From Sorex araneus (Eukaryota; Chordata; Mammalia; Eulipotyphla; Soricidae), in contig NC_073305.1 in assembly GCF_027595985.1 (NCBI RefSeq), positions 87,662,626 to 87,726,625 on the forward strand: 64,000 bases of DNA, written 5' to 3'. Positions 22,046-31,885 of the stretch are shown here, piece after piece (the first letter of the stretch is position 1; each line of letters begins with the position of its first letter). The notes under the pieces were generated by a model, which saw nothing but the letters and a program-made list of their open reading frames with translations, was not told the origin of the DNA and ran no database searches. A program made the translations under genes and the position numbers.

Positions 22046-22294
22046 AGAAACAGTAAGTGGAGGGAAGGCGGAAAGAAACAAGCTCATCTTCTGGTCCTGA
22101 TAGAAAATGCTCTCCGGGTCATCTCCACGAGAGGCGGCACCCTCTCACGAGCCCCCAGGTGGCACCCCTGGTGAGTGAGTGAGGCCCGGCTGATGGCCTG
22201 GGCAGCGTGGGTGGTCACAGCCCAGCACCACCTCCCTCCTCACTTCAGAAATCCCCAGCCATCAGTGGGTGGGAGAGACCAGAACTGCGTATTT

Positions 22295-22485
22295 TATTCA
22301 TTTATTTATCCATTTATTTTCATTTGGAGCCACACCCAGCAGTGCTCAGCGCTGATCCCTGGCTCAGTGCTCAGCAATCACTCTTGAAGGTGTTTGGGGA
22401 ACCAGATGTGGTTCTGGGGATTGAACTGGGTTGGACACCTGCAAGGCAAGAACCACGTCTTATACTATCTCTGGTCCCAGAAATA
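22295..22485 (-). mobile_element. Old SOR-type SINE
   Basis: 'ggagccacacccagcagtgctcag' region to 'ggattgaactgggttggaca'. Followed directly by another inverted copy. Confidence 0.65.
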
Positions 22486-22499
22486 CACCTTTTCTATGT

Positions 22500-22675
22500 G
22501 TTTATTTTGGGGTGGGGGCTTGCGGGTCACACTTGGCAGTGCTCAGGGCCTACTTATGGCTCAGGGATCTCTCCTGGCAGTGCCTTGAGGATCATATGTG
22601 GTGCCAGGGACCAAATCAGAGTTGACTACATGCAAGGAAAGGCCCAAGGAAAGCCACTGAACTATGGCTTGTCCT
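22500..22675 (-). mobile_element. Old SOR-type SINE
   Basis: 'gcgggtcacacttggcagtg', 'gaggatcatatgtggtgcca'. Second of a pair of old inverted copies. Confidence 0.65.
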
Positions 22676-22852
22676 AGCACATCTGAAAAAAAAGCCTTCC
22701 AGATGGTTGATACTGACGCTGAAACAGTGCCTATTACTCTACCTATCTATCTATACCTACCTTCAGCTGTCTACATTCAAACATAGGTAAAAGGCTCAAG
22801 CATGATTCCTGAGGGAAGTGTTCTCTTCCACACTACAGCACCCTCTGCATCT

Positions 22853-23032
22853 CTTTTTTTTTTCTTTTGCTTTTTGGGTCACACCTGGCGATGCACAGGG
22901 GTTGCTCCTGGCTCTGTACTCAGGAATTACTCCTGGCAGTGCTCAGGGGACCATATGGGATGCTGGGATTCGAACCCGGGTTGGCCACGTGCAAGGCAAA
23001 CGCCCTACCCGCTGTGCTATCACTCCAGCCCC
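22853..23032 (-). mobile_element. SOR-type SINE
   Basis: Young inverted copy; 'gggatgctgggattcgaacc' and 'gctatcactccagcccc'. Confidence 0.93.
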
Positions 23033-23048
23033 ACCTTCTACAACTCTT

Positions 23049-23236
23049 TTTTTTTTTTTTTTTTGCTTTTTGGGTCATACCCAGCAATGCACAGGGGTCA
23101 CTCCTGGCTCATGGCTTATGCACTCAGGAATCACCCCTGGCGGTGCTCAGGGGACCATACAGGATGCTGGGATTTGAACCCGGGTCGGCCGCGTGCAAGG
23201 CAAATGCCCTACCCTCTATGCTATCACTCCAGCCCC
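23049..23236 (-). mobile_element. SOR-type SINE with 15-bp target-site duplication
   Basis: 'ccttctacaactctt' at 23034-23048 and 23237-23251. Has an 8-9 bp internal insertion 'atggcttatg' relative to consensus. Confidence 0.95.
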
Positions 23237-23602
23237 CCTTCTACAACTCTTGAGAGAATTGCCCCAAAGTCTTGAATTAGGAGTCTGGAGCCCTTAATGC
23301 TTCTCTTTCACATGTGTTCAGCTGCCGTGTCTCAGGGAGGAATCAAACTCGGTTTCTGGAAGAAAATGAAGCCCCAGATAGCTGAAAAAGAGCATCAAGC
23401 AAGGAGGAAAGAGGGTTCTGAGGATTCAACCCAGAAGGCTGAGACCAAGGATTCCGAGTCCCCAGTAGGCCAGGCCACCTGCCTGCAGGCTGTGGTCACC
23501 GGGGTCCTGTGGAGGGTCATGACCTCTCTGGGGATCCGTCAGTCTATCCTCTAAGTGTTTCATAACTTTGTGAAAATATGCTTCGCTAAAAATGCCTCTT
23601 GG

Positions 23603-23764
23603 GGGCTGGAGCGATAGCACAGCGGGTAGGGCGTTTGCCTTGCACACGGCCAACCCGGGTTCGATTCCCAGCATCCCATATGGTCCCCGAGCATCACCAG
23701 GAGTAATTCCTGAGTGCAGAGCCAGGAGTAACCCCTGTGCATCGCTGGGTGAAAGCAGAAAAAC
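23603..23764 (+). mobile_element. SOR-type SINE with 13-bp target-site duplication
   Basis: 'aaatgcctcttgg' at 23590-23602 and 23765-23777. The tail is nearly absent ('gcagaaaaac'). Confidence 0.93.
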
Positions 23765-24189
23765 AAATGCCTCTTGGTAAAGAAAAGGGGAGTGAGCACC
23801 AATGCTTTCGGGATCTGCCCTGTGATCCATGTGGTCAAAAGCAGTGGGCTCCAGACAGAAGCCCCCTTATCACTCAGCCCATCTGTCTATCCACAGTGCT
23901 CAGTCTAGCAGGGTTGGTGGCTCATGGCAAGCACCTTTATTTTTTTTCCTTTCATCTAGAGTTAGATTTCCACGTGAGACCAAGAATCTTGACTCAAAGG
24001 GGAGGAAGATGGACACAGTACAAAATGGGTCGAGAAGATAGAGGGCCCATTATACAAACACAGGTTGCATAGTCAGAACTGTCTAAGGCTGACAGAGATA
24101 ACGTGAATCAGCTGACATCACTCAGGTCTGAAGACTAAGAATATTTGCAAGGGCCTCCTAATATTAAATATTTTTTTTAAAAAAAAGCA

Positions 24190-24330
24190 ATCTGAGGAGC
24201 CAGGGAGATTTCTCAAAGGATTGGCACAGATGCACTGCAAGCAAGAGTCCTGGGTTTGAACTCCAGCATGGCTGGGAGTGATCCCTGAGAACCATTGGGT
24301 GTGGTCCAAAAGAGCAATTTTTTAAAAATC
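24190..24330 (+). mobile_element. Old SOR-type SINE
   Basis: 'gaggagccagggagatttct', 'gttgaactccagcatggct'-like middle and 'ccattgggtgtggtccaaaa' end. Confidence 0.5.
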
Positions 24331-24502
24331 CAAAAGCCCTGAAGGGGGACTGAGCTGAAGGAGGAAGGTCTCTCGACAGGGGTGGTCCTAACAGATTCAG
24401 CAAGGTCTGCACTGTGGAAATGATGGGTCAGCAGCACCAACAATGCCAATTTCTTAACAGAAGTTGAAGGTGGGATTTATAGAACTTAGAAAATGATAAA
24501 AT

Positions 24503-24611
24503 GGGGGCTGGAGAGATTGTATAGTAGGCAAGGTACTTGGTGGAGTGAGCCGTGGGCAGAGAGCCAGGAGAAAGCCCGGAGTACAGCCGGGTGTGGCCAA
24601 AAAACTTTTAA
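24503..24611 (+). mobile_element. SOR-type SINE, internally deleted, leading into a purine repeat
   Basis: 'tgggggctggagagattgta' head joins directly to 'cagagagccaggagaaagcc' and 'gccgggtgtggccaaaaaac'. Confidence 0.75.
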
Positions 24612-24846
24612 AAAGAGGGAGGAGAAAGAAGGAAGGAGGGAAGGAAGTGAAGAATGGAGGGAGGGAGAGAAGGAAAGAAGGAAGGAAGGGAGGAAGGAAG
24701 GAAGAGAGGAAGTGAGGGAGGAAGGGAAGAAAGGGAGGGAATGAAGGAAGGAAGAGAGGAAGTGAGGGAGGAAGGGAAGAAAGGGAGGGAAGGAAAGAAG
24801 GAAAGAAGGAAGGAAAGAAGGAAGGAAGGAAGAAAGGAAGGAAGAA
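24612..24846. repeat. Long (GGAA)n purine repeat
   Basis: About 235 bp of almost pure G/A on the plus strand, mostly GGAAGGAAGGAGG, beginning at the A-tail of the SINE. Confidence 0.95.
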
Positions 24847-26699
24847 AACATCATGTGGCAAATGAACCCCAAACACAACAATAATCATTTGTCATCCTTG
24901 GAAGTTGTTCATTCTAAAAATGGATAAAGACACAGTATAGAGTATTTTTCTTGCCATTATATGAGCTGCACTTCAGGGAAATGAAATAATTAGCACAAGA
25001 AAAATTACCCATTATAAAGGAATCTCTGCTAATAGGTTCAGATAGAAATAATCATGGTGGAAAAACAGCCATTTTGTGATTCCTAAGAACAGTGAAGACC
25101 AACAGTTGCTACAACCACTGGTTGAAAAGGGAATGGAAGAAACTTTCCAGCATGTGAATTAGGCTGACGTCACCTGAACACTCACTGACCATCAAGTTCG
25201 GCTTTGCTGAGAAGCGAGACAGCCAGACATGCATTCTCTGATGTCGTGCAATAAGACAAGTTCATGGTAAATCTCTGCTTTAATTTGGCAGGGCCTGAAT
25301 GCAATCACATCTCTGGGTCTCGCTTAGCGGTTTAAAGAAAATATGGAGAAGGGAGGAACATGTTTAAAATGTGGGTCATCAGTCAAATCCAGAACGGGGA
25401 AATTCTATACGCAGTTTCTCCCACAAACAACTGGCACTAGAAATAAATGCAGAAAAGCAGCACCCAGATGGTGGCCGCTAGTACCATTTTTTAATAGAAG
25501 AGCCCTTGAAGAAATTCATGACTGTAGGGCCAGGATTTGGGAAAATAATCCCAGAGCATTTGGAACTGCCCTAAAGTTAGGAAGTGAGAGGAGTGAGGGG
25601 GAAGAAAGGAGAAAGACAAGAGGGCTGTTTTATGCCCAGAGCCGATCCCAAAATACAGTCTGGACAACATGAAGAGTTGCTGGATTATAATCCAGAGTAC
25701 AAAATAATGGACATCTACTCTGATGTAAACAATGGCTAACTAAATAGGTGGGGTGGAAAAGAAAATTTTTTTCTTTTCATAAGAATTCTAAAACCAGATA
25801 TTTTCCCTTCTGAAGGTCGGAGTTTTAGCAATCCTTTTGTGGGTTGAATTTCATGATTCACTTCCAAAGAACCAAGGTTAAAATAGTCCATTTCCAAAGA
25901 AGAAACTGCAAATAGGCCTTAATCAATGACCAAGATAAATAACACTACTAAGAACTCACGTAAATTTTAATTTGATGCCATCAGCAGGGTACTGTGCTTC
26001 TGAACCCCCATCTAATTAGGAGGGGGGAAAAACATCAGAGAAGTCCAAATACAGTGGATTTACAAAATAAAAATCCAAAAAAAGCAAACCATAAATTCCT
26101 GACAGTGTTCTAAATGGTCAAGGTTGTAAAGTAAAAGAGAAATTAAAAGACTGTGACAGATGAAAGGAGACGAAGGAAAAGTAATGATTCAATATAATGT
26201 CCGTTACTCTACAAGAAAGTTCATGGAAAAACTAACTGGGATCAGTCTGCGGTTGACTCAGAATCCCTGTTAATTTCTTAGCTGACATGGCTGTTTACTA
26301 AGGAAAATTGGAAGACTGGGCTAGTTTCCAAACTTGTCTATCATCTATAATTATTTCCAAGTATGCAGTTTATTATTTAAAAACACAGAGGAAACTGTTA
26401 CCATTTAAAAAAAAATACTAAAATACAACCTGCGTACCTGATTTAGATCCAGATTGGATCAGAGTCAACAAGAAAAAGATCTGGTGAGACAGTGTTTGAT
26501 AACAATAAGGAATTGTCCAGGCATTGCTGAGTGGGATAAAGATATTATGGTTATGGGTTATAATCGGCATTTTATAGAGGAAAAAACGGTACTGCTTTAA
26601 AACTGCCACAATACAAACGGAGTGGGTGGTGGGGTGGGTTGGACATTGATGAAACACTGATGGACAAAACATACAGCTAATTGATGATTGTTAGAAGTG

Positions 26700-26790
26700 G
26701 ATGATTGGAAAAGAGAGAGAGAGAAGAGAGGAGAGAGAGGGGTGGAGAAAGGAGAGGGGAGTTGGGAAAGGGGAGAGGAGAGAGAGAACA
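26700..26790. repeat. GA-rich low-complexity tract
   Basis: 'gagagagagaagagaggagag' and 'gagaggagagagag' purine run on the plus strand. Confidence 0.85.
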
Positions 26791-27146
26791 ACCAATCCCC
26801 CAACCCCAAACTTCCAGGATGGTGGGGAAGCAAAGCCATCTGTAGTCAAAACACAAAGCCTGAAGACAGTAAATAGGCCCCTCACCTAAGGGGCTGGTGA
26901 ATAATAAACATTTAAGTCCTGGCAGTCGCTAGCAAATTCCAGATTCGGGGGAGCCAACCTCTGAGTCTCCAGCAAAAGTAAAAGAGAATTCCATCGACCG
27001 CACCCCGTTTTTTGCTTTTAAAACAGCAGGCAGTGGAAGGGGCGCATCTTCACCCCACCCCCCACCCCCAGAAGCGTTCCTCGGGGAGGCGGCCCCGGGA
27101 GGGAGGGGGCCCGCGAGCATCCACGCGAGCATCCCCGAATCGGTAC

Positions 27147-27233
27147 CTCCACTCCGGCGGCCGCCAGCACCCAGCGCACCGACTCCATGCGGCCTCTTCC
27201 GTTCGGGTAGTGGAGCTTGGGCCTCGCTGCCAT
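27147..27233 (-). CDS. GSTA4: GSTA4 first coding exon (residues 1-29)
   Basis: The ATG is at 27233-27231 and is followed by [15 protein letters not shown], the N-terminus of GSTA4 with catalytic Tyr9 and Arg15. The exon ends GTG-GAG before a gtaccg donor. Upstream, 'ctttgcag' at 27258-27251 is a good acceptor that would leave a 17-nt 5' UTR in this exon, as in other alpha-class genes where exon 1 is non-coding. The surroundings are CpG rich, as expected near the promoter. Confidence 0.97.
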
Positions 27234-28295
27234 GCTGGCTCAAGGGCTGTCTGCAAAGCAAGACGCAGCTGCTCAGAAGCCACGGTCTTCGATTTCGGCT
27301 CCGCGGCCCAAGAGCTCAGCGGCTCGATGAATAGTCAAGATTTAGGCAGAAGAAACATCTCCCCCCGCTTCCCCTTTTAAATTGCATTACAATTTAAATT
27401 GCATTAATTTTTAAAAAAATTTTCTCGTCTATAAAAGCACACACATATTTCTTTTAAAATCAAGCAGTGGGGGAAAAGGGGGTGCTCTCTCTCTGTCTCT
27501 GTCTCTCTCATCCCTATCTAGTGTCAGTTGTAAAGACGTTTGTACTAGCAGGATGGGACTTCACAGACTCAAAGCATCATAGACGCCGACCTTGAAAAAC
27601 CTTAACATTTTTCCCCCTCCCAAATTCTGCCAGTATTTACACTTGCCCCAAACCATCTCTGAGTCTCACACCCTCCGCCAGGCGGACGCGCAGGGGAGGA
27701 CCATTGTCTGCCAAATGATGTGCGTCCCCTGGGCACATCCTTGGCCCGCGAAAGTGCCCAGGCAGGCAGCCCTGGACTCCGCTGGCCCAGCCTGGACCCG
27801 GGTCCGCGGCGCCTCCCACTCAGCAGCCCCCAGCGGGCACGGCCGTTGCTCTGCTTGCCCGGGACGGGGTGGGGGGTCGAGTCTTTGCAGGGGTGCACGC
27901 ATCCGGACCCTGCAGAGGCGGTTCATGAAAATACGCACGAGCCAAGAAGAACTCCAACCTCCACCCAGGGGGCCCTGTGCAGGGTTGGGGGCTTTTGGGG
28001 GGATGCTGGGTGGACGACCAGGAGGAGGAGGACAAGTCGAGAGAGCACAGAGGAGCGGGATGGGGGACGAGTGGTTCCGAGAGAGCAGCGAAGCGACACT
28101 AGAGGGGAGGACGGGGGTGAGGGGGGAGGGGAGATGCTGGGGTGGGGGGGGCGACACCGACCTGGACACGGCGGGCGGCTATCGGGCCAGGGGTGCAACA
28201 GCGCACTGGCAGCCGCGGGCTGCGAGGCGGGACCCGGCCTCCGGGACGACGCCCACAGGGGCGGGCTCCGCCAGAGGTCGCCAATGGAGCGGTCC

Positions 28296-28335
28296 TATTT
28301 AGCATGTCCCACCTCTCTGCAAGGCATTCTGGATA
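28296..28335 (+). promoter_or_regulatory. RN7SK: RN7SK distal sequence element (octamer-like plus SPH/ZNF143-type)
   Basis: 'tatttagcatgtccc' followed by 'ctgcaaggcattctggat' lies 245 to 205 bp upstream of the RNA start. It closely resembles the distal enhancer of the human 7SK gene, which binds Oct-1 and the SPH factor ZNF143 (Staf). Its position is the usual one for a type 3 RNA polymerase III promoter. Confidence 0.88.
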
Positions 28336-28473
28336 ACGCGGGAAGAGCGCCCACGAAGCCCACCGTACACGCGCGCGTGGGTCTCTAGAGGCATGTAGCA
28401 CCGTGGACGGCGTGAGTGGGACTGTATCCGAGGCGGGACGTGGCCGCTAGAAGGCCACCTCGCTGGACGCAGG

Positions 28474-28494
28474 TCGCCCTATGCGTAAAGTTGG
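28474..28494 (+). promoter_or_regulatory. RN7SK: RN7SK proximal sequence element (SNAPc site)
   Basis: 'tcgccctatgcgtaaagttgg' lies at about -66 to -46. It aligns with the human 7SK PSE core, sharing the 'gtaaagttg' block. The first half is more diverged than the second. Confidence 0.8.
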
Positions 28495-28507
28495 CGGCCG
28501 CACTGGC

Positions 28508-28515
28508 TTTATATA
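28508..28515 (+). promoter_or_regulatory. RN7SK: RN7SK TATA box
   Basis: 'tttatata' lies 32 to 25 bp upstream of the RNA start, about 14 bp after the PSE. PSE plus TATA at this spacing commits the promoter to RNA polymerase III. Confidence 0.9.
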
Positions 28516-28539
28516 CTCACAGTAAGCCCGTTTACTCTC

Positions 28540-28872
28540 GGATGTGAGGGCGATCTGGCTGCGACATCTGTCACCCCATTGATCGCCAGGGTTGATTCGG
28601 CTGATCTGGCTGGCTAGGCGGGTGTCCCCTTCCTCCCTCACCGCTCCATGTGCGTCCCTCCCGAAGCTGCGCGCTCGGTCGAAGAGGACGGCCTTCCCCG
28701 AATAGAGACGGACCGGTCTTCGGTCGAGGGTATACGAGTAGCTGCGCTCCCCTGCTAGAACCTCCAAACAAGCTCTCAAGGTCCATTTGTAGGAGAACGT
28801 AGGGTAGTCAAGCTTCCAAGACTCCAGACACATCCAAATGAGGCGCTGCACGTGGCAGTCTGCCTTTCTTTT
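28540..28872 (+). ncRNA. RN7SK: 7SK small nuclear RNA gene
   Basis: From 'ggatgtgagggcgatctggc' to the final 'gcctttctttt' the sequence follows human 7SK almost base for base over about 332 nt. The 5' hairpin has its pair of GAUC motifs (near 28551 and 28582) that form the HEXIM-binding stem. The 3' hairpin 'gaggcgctgcacgtggcagtctgcc' region and U-tail bind LARP7. 7SK RNA with HEXIM1/2, LARP7 and MePCE sequesters P-TEFb (CDK9-cyclin T) and so limits RNA polymerase II pause release. It is a functional gene by three signs: complete promoter elements, no A-tail or target-site duplication, and its place between GSTA4 and CILK1 as in human. Confidence 0.97.
28865..28872 (+). terminator. RN7SK: RNA polymerase III terminator of RN7SK
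   Basis: 'tttctttt' ends the 7SK homology. The final four T residues (28869-28872) are the minimal Pol III stop, and the transcript should end within them. Confidence 0.9.
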
Positions 28873-29394
28873 GAGTTTAAAACTTCAATTTTTTAATTTT
28901 AATTTTAATACAATACGTTTAAAAAAGTTGTAACCTTAAAACACTTAAAAAAAACCCTAAAACATTAAAATGGTAACCTACAATAGTTAAAAAATTTAAA
29001 ACTTTAAATTTTAAAGCTATTTTAAAAATAGTTAAAAAATTTAAAGATACAAAAATTCACATAATTTTAGAGTATTTACCTTCAAAAGTATGTTTTTTGG
29101 AAGAATTTTTTTTTAACATGAAATTGCAGCAAGCAAACATGAACAGATTTTATTTTCAGACTTTTCTACTAGAGTGGGGGTGTGTGGTGGAGTCGGGTGG
29201 AGAGGGTGCGTTGCGGAGGAGAGCCCTATTAATTGACCATGTGGTTTAAAGTAGCATGTTGAATTGAAAAATGGGGAGGTGTAGTATTGTAGGATAACAT
29301 TGGTTTGCCCTTCCTCCCTGGTCCATGGGAGCTTGGGTTTGTTGATTGCTCCCCCACCCTGCCAATTACCTTTGCCTCCTGATCAGACTCTGTT
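28873..29394. other. AT-rich DNA downstream of RN7SK
   Basis: 28873-29100 consists largely of short A/T runs with 'tttaaaac' repeats; 29100-29394 is unassigned. No gene seen. Confidence 0.6.
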
Positions 29395-29890
29395 GACTTG
29401 TAAATATTATTTTTCTCTTCTCCTTAATGTCCTTTGCATGGTTAGTTACTTCAGAGCAATTACTTTTTGTGTGGACACAGAGACACAGTTAAAAAGACAT
29501 GCTTTTGTAACTTGGGAGTTAATTGACTCCAGATAATATTACCTCCTGGACATCTACTCCCTCGACTTAAGCCTCAGTTGCCCTTATTTCCTAGATCCCC
29601 AAAAGCAGGGCCCGAACGAGGGACTGGATGGACCCAAGGCAAGCTGTGAACTACCCTGGCACCGAAATGGGCCAGTCCAAAGTGCCATAATACTTAACAT
29701 AGTCATGGATAAATTCTGTCATGATTCAAAAAATAATAACCAGATTCAGACCCTGCTAGGGTTAGGAATGATTTAATCCGGCCTGAGCACTGTAGTCTGA
29801 GTCTGTGGCAAGATGTCCCTAGGAGAATCAACCTACAAGCCTAAATGTGTCTATTACTGTGTAATAGAGAATGGCAAACATTAGGAAGTA
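29395..29890 (-). mobile_element. LTR-like interspersed repeat, copy 2, inverted
   Basis: The reverse of the 1171-1850 and 31886-32345 copies, for example 'cccttatttcctagatcccc' and 'gggttaggaatgatttaatc'. Non-coding. Confidence 0.6.
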
Positions 29891-30350
29891 GAATAAAGAT
29901 CTTAATTAAGTTACTGGTCTAAGGAGAGGAGAAACAGGCCCTAAGTGCTGTTTGCCCGTGTGGGCTGCAGGTGGTCAGGAAGGCTTGGAAAGCATATTGA
30001 GTGCACTTGGAGTCAAGGGAGGCATGGTTTGGAAGGCAGGGGAGAGTGAGAGACAGAGTTGCGGCCAGAGTTGGGGGTAGAGTGAGAGATGAGAGGGGGA
30101 CAGAAAGGGGGAAAGTTGGAGAGAGCATTGTGGAGCAAGTTAGAGATAGGGTTGGGGAGAGCTGGGAGAGAGTTGGGGAGAGTTGTGAGAGTTATGGAGA
30201 GAGTTTGGGAGAGAGGAGAAATGGAATAAACAGCAACTGACCACCAACCAGTTTGGCCCTCGTTCCTCTTCGATCTGAGAACATCCGTTAAGGTGTGATT
30301 TATTTCGGACATCTGTTAAGGTATGATTACTCCAAGCGTCACCGGAACAA
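29891..30350 (+). mobile_element. Possible LTR-type sequence with poly(A) signal
   Basis: GA-rich imperfect repeats ('gagagttggggagagttg') lead to 'aatggaataaacagcaac' and a short GC-balanced end 'ggccctcgttcctcttcgat'. AATAAA near 30225 followed by ~60-90 bp fits the R-U5 part of an LTR. It abuts the inverted copy 2, so the two may be one element. Confidence 0.4.
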
Positions 30351-31070
30351 AGAAGAACACACAAGTATTACGGAGGTGAGTTATACATTGCATAGAATTG
30401 AGTACGGAGAAGAAGAGGAAAAGTCTAGAATAATCCCCTCCCCACCACAACATATGCAAAGTCACACTCTTTTCTCTTTCCACCCTCCATGTCTATTTTG
30501 CAAAAAAAAAAAAAAAAAAAAAATTGCTTTCATAAAACACATTTATATCTGAATAGAACAAATTCCATAAGACTTGGGGATATTCATATCTTCATAAGAT
30601 CTACTTTTGCAACTGTGCTCCTAGAATGATGTTTAACCCAGAGCAGGAATTTAGAAAATACCAGTTGTAAAATGAAGAAATGAACAGGGTCTTGGTTTCT
30701 AGCTCCATAAAAGGTGTTGATGGGGGACAAAGTCAGAGGGAGCTGATGAATCAGGTTGTCTCTTGTTCCTGGGAGCCATCTAAGCTGGAAACTCAGAACA
30801 GGGCACTGACATGGATGGATTAAACTGCAAGAAAAGGATGATTTCATCCAAAGCATGTAAATGAGAAGCAAAGTAGCTAGCCACCCCAAGAATCAGAAAA
30901 GTCACTTTCAAATAAGCCTAACACTCTAAGACCCATAATTCACTTTCTTTTTTCTTTTTTTTTAATTTTAATTAAAAAAATTTTTAACCATAATTCATTT
31001 CCATCCCCTTCCTTCTTATTTAACACAGATTACTCAGTTTAACATTAGCAGAAAATTAAATTTCAGAGCA
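30351..31070. other. Unassigned intergenic sequence
   Basis: An A-run at 30501-30523 and T/A-rich tract near 30945-30985, otherwise nothing recognised. Confidence 0.5.
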
Positions 31071-31071
31071 G

Positions 31072-31206
31072 GTAGGCACAGCAGAGCCTGGCAAGCTACC
31101 GTGGCGTATTCAATATGCCAAAAACAGTAACAAGTCTCACAATGGAGATGTTACAGGTGCCTGCTTGAGCAAATCGATGAACAACGGGATGACAGTGCTA
31201 CGGTAC
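31072..31206 (+). mobile_element. RTE-tailed SINE, 5'-truncated
   Basis: Starts in 'cagcagagcctggcaagcta', ends 'aacgggatgacagtgctacg'. Confidence 0.85.
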
Positions 31207-31630
31207 TATTTTTCAACCTTACTGATGGTTCTTTTTCAATCCGTCTTTCTGCAAGGATTTGCTGAAATTAAACTGGATAGGACAAGTACTATTATTCAAT
31301 TTCTTGAAAAGCCAAACATTTTCCTCCAGTTCCTTACTTCTTATTGACGGAGTCATATCAAATTAATAACATTTTTACTAATTTTTTTCTAACCTATAAA
31401 TCAACATTTTTATTTGTTCAACCTAATCTTGTTCACATCATCATAGCAATCTCCTTTACCTAACAGAGAATCATAAGTGATTGCACAGGTTTGAAGAAGT
31501 TAGGGAGAAAATGGGAGTCCTGTTATAATTCTTCTAGTCTGACAGGTTTTTCCTGTCAGTTTTCTTCTTGGAAGCCCCTGAAATAATTCTAGTCTTACAA
31601 ACCTTTGGAGTTGTTCTCAGTGTGGGAAAG

Positions 31631-31805
31631 TCTTTTTTTTTTTTCATTTGTTTTGTTTCAGGGCCTCACCTGACAGTGCTCAGGGCTTATCCTGGCTCTG
31701 CACTAAGGAATTACTCCGCTTGTGGAACCATATGGGTTGAATGGAATCCCAGTCACCTGTGTGCAAGGCAAGAGCCCTACCTGCTCTACTCTCTCTCTGG
31801 CTTCC
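31631..31805 (-). mobile_element. SOR-type SINE, diverged
   Basis: T-run, 'gggcctcacctgacagtgct', 'tgcactaaggaattactccg'; a gap in the middle. Confidence 0.75.
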
Positions 31806-31885
31806 AGTCTGAGACAGTCTTATGTGGTCTGGATTTGTGTGTACTTGATGTATTTTCAGAGTCCTTCCTTGGGGAAGTCCCTTCA

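Larger units (their letters stand above)
19454..27146 (-). other. GSTA4: GSTA4 first coding intron
   Basis: The 7.7-kb intron after the first coding exon. SINEs cluster in 19800-24620. 24850-26690 is free of recognisable repeats (see findings). Confidence 0.8.
5280..27250 (-). other. GSTA4: GSTA4 gene span (glutathione S-transferase alpha 4)
   Basis: Six coding exons on the minus strand (87, 52, 133, 142, 132 and 123 nt) add up to 669 nt, which is 222 codons plus stop, exactly the length of human GSTA4. All reading phases match across the junctions and every intron is GT-AG. The cytosolic dimeric enzyme conjugates glutathione to 4-hydroxynonenal and related lipid-peroxidation aldehydes. Residues 1 to about 80 form the thioredoxin-like glutathione-binding domain and about 85-210 the helical domain. 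Tyr9 (catalytic), Arg15, Gln54-Val55-Pro56, Gln67-Thr68 and Tyr212 (an aldehyde-site residue in GSTA4) are all present. The peptide is much closer to GSTA4 than to GSTA1-3. No paralogous GSTA exon was seen. The non-coding first exon was not located and should lie in the CpG-rich interval above 27250. Confidence 0.97.
27000..28480. promoter_or_regulatory. CpG-rich promoter interval shared by GSTA4 (-) and RN7SK (+)
   Basis: This is the most CpG-dense stretch of the window, with many CG dinucleotides, a 'gggcgg' GC box near 28259 and a 'ccaatgg' motif near 28281. It spans the first coding exon of GSTA4 and runs up to the 7SK promoter. The non-coding first exon of GSTA4 is expected here but I could not place it by eye. 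Recognisable interspersed repeats are absent, which fits a protected promoter region. Confidence 0.75.

Noticed and set aside
24454-24888. Phe/Leu/Pro/Ser-rich frames of 130-145 codons
   Set aside because: Translation of the (GGAA)n microsatellite on the minus strand. Similar GA-repeat frames at 10564, 44677, 45303 and 58986 were rejected for the same reason.
27592-28388. Two overlapping plus-strand frames of over 220 codons
   Set aside because: CpG-rich promoter DNA has few stop codons; no homology is visible and the frames overlap each other and run into the 7SK distal element.
28447-28851. A 134-codon open frame on the minus strand
   Set aside because: It is antisense to the 7SK RNA gene and its promoter; the openness is a by-product of the RNA sequence.
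29600-29632. Sequence resembling a lysine-tRNA primer-binding site
   Set aside because: The match needs an insertion and is not kept in the two sister copies, so it is not good evidence for a provirus.
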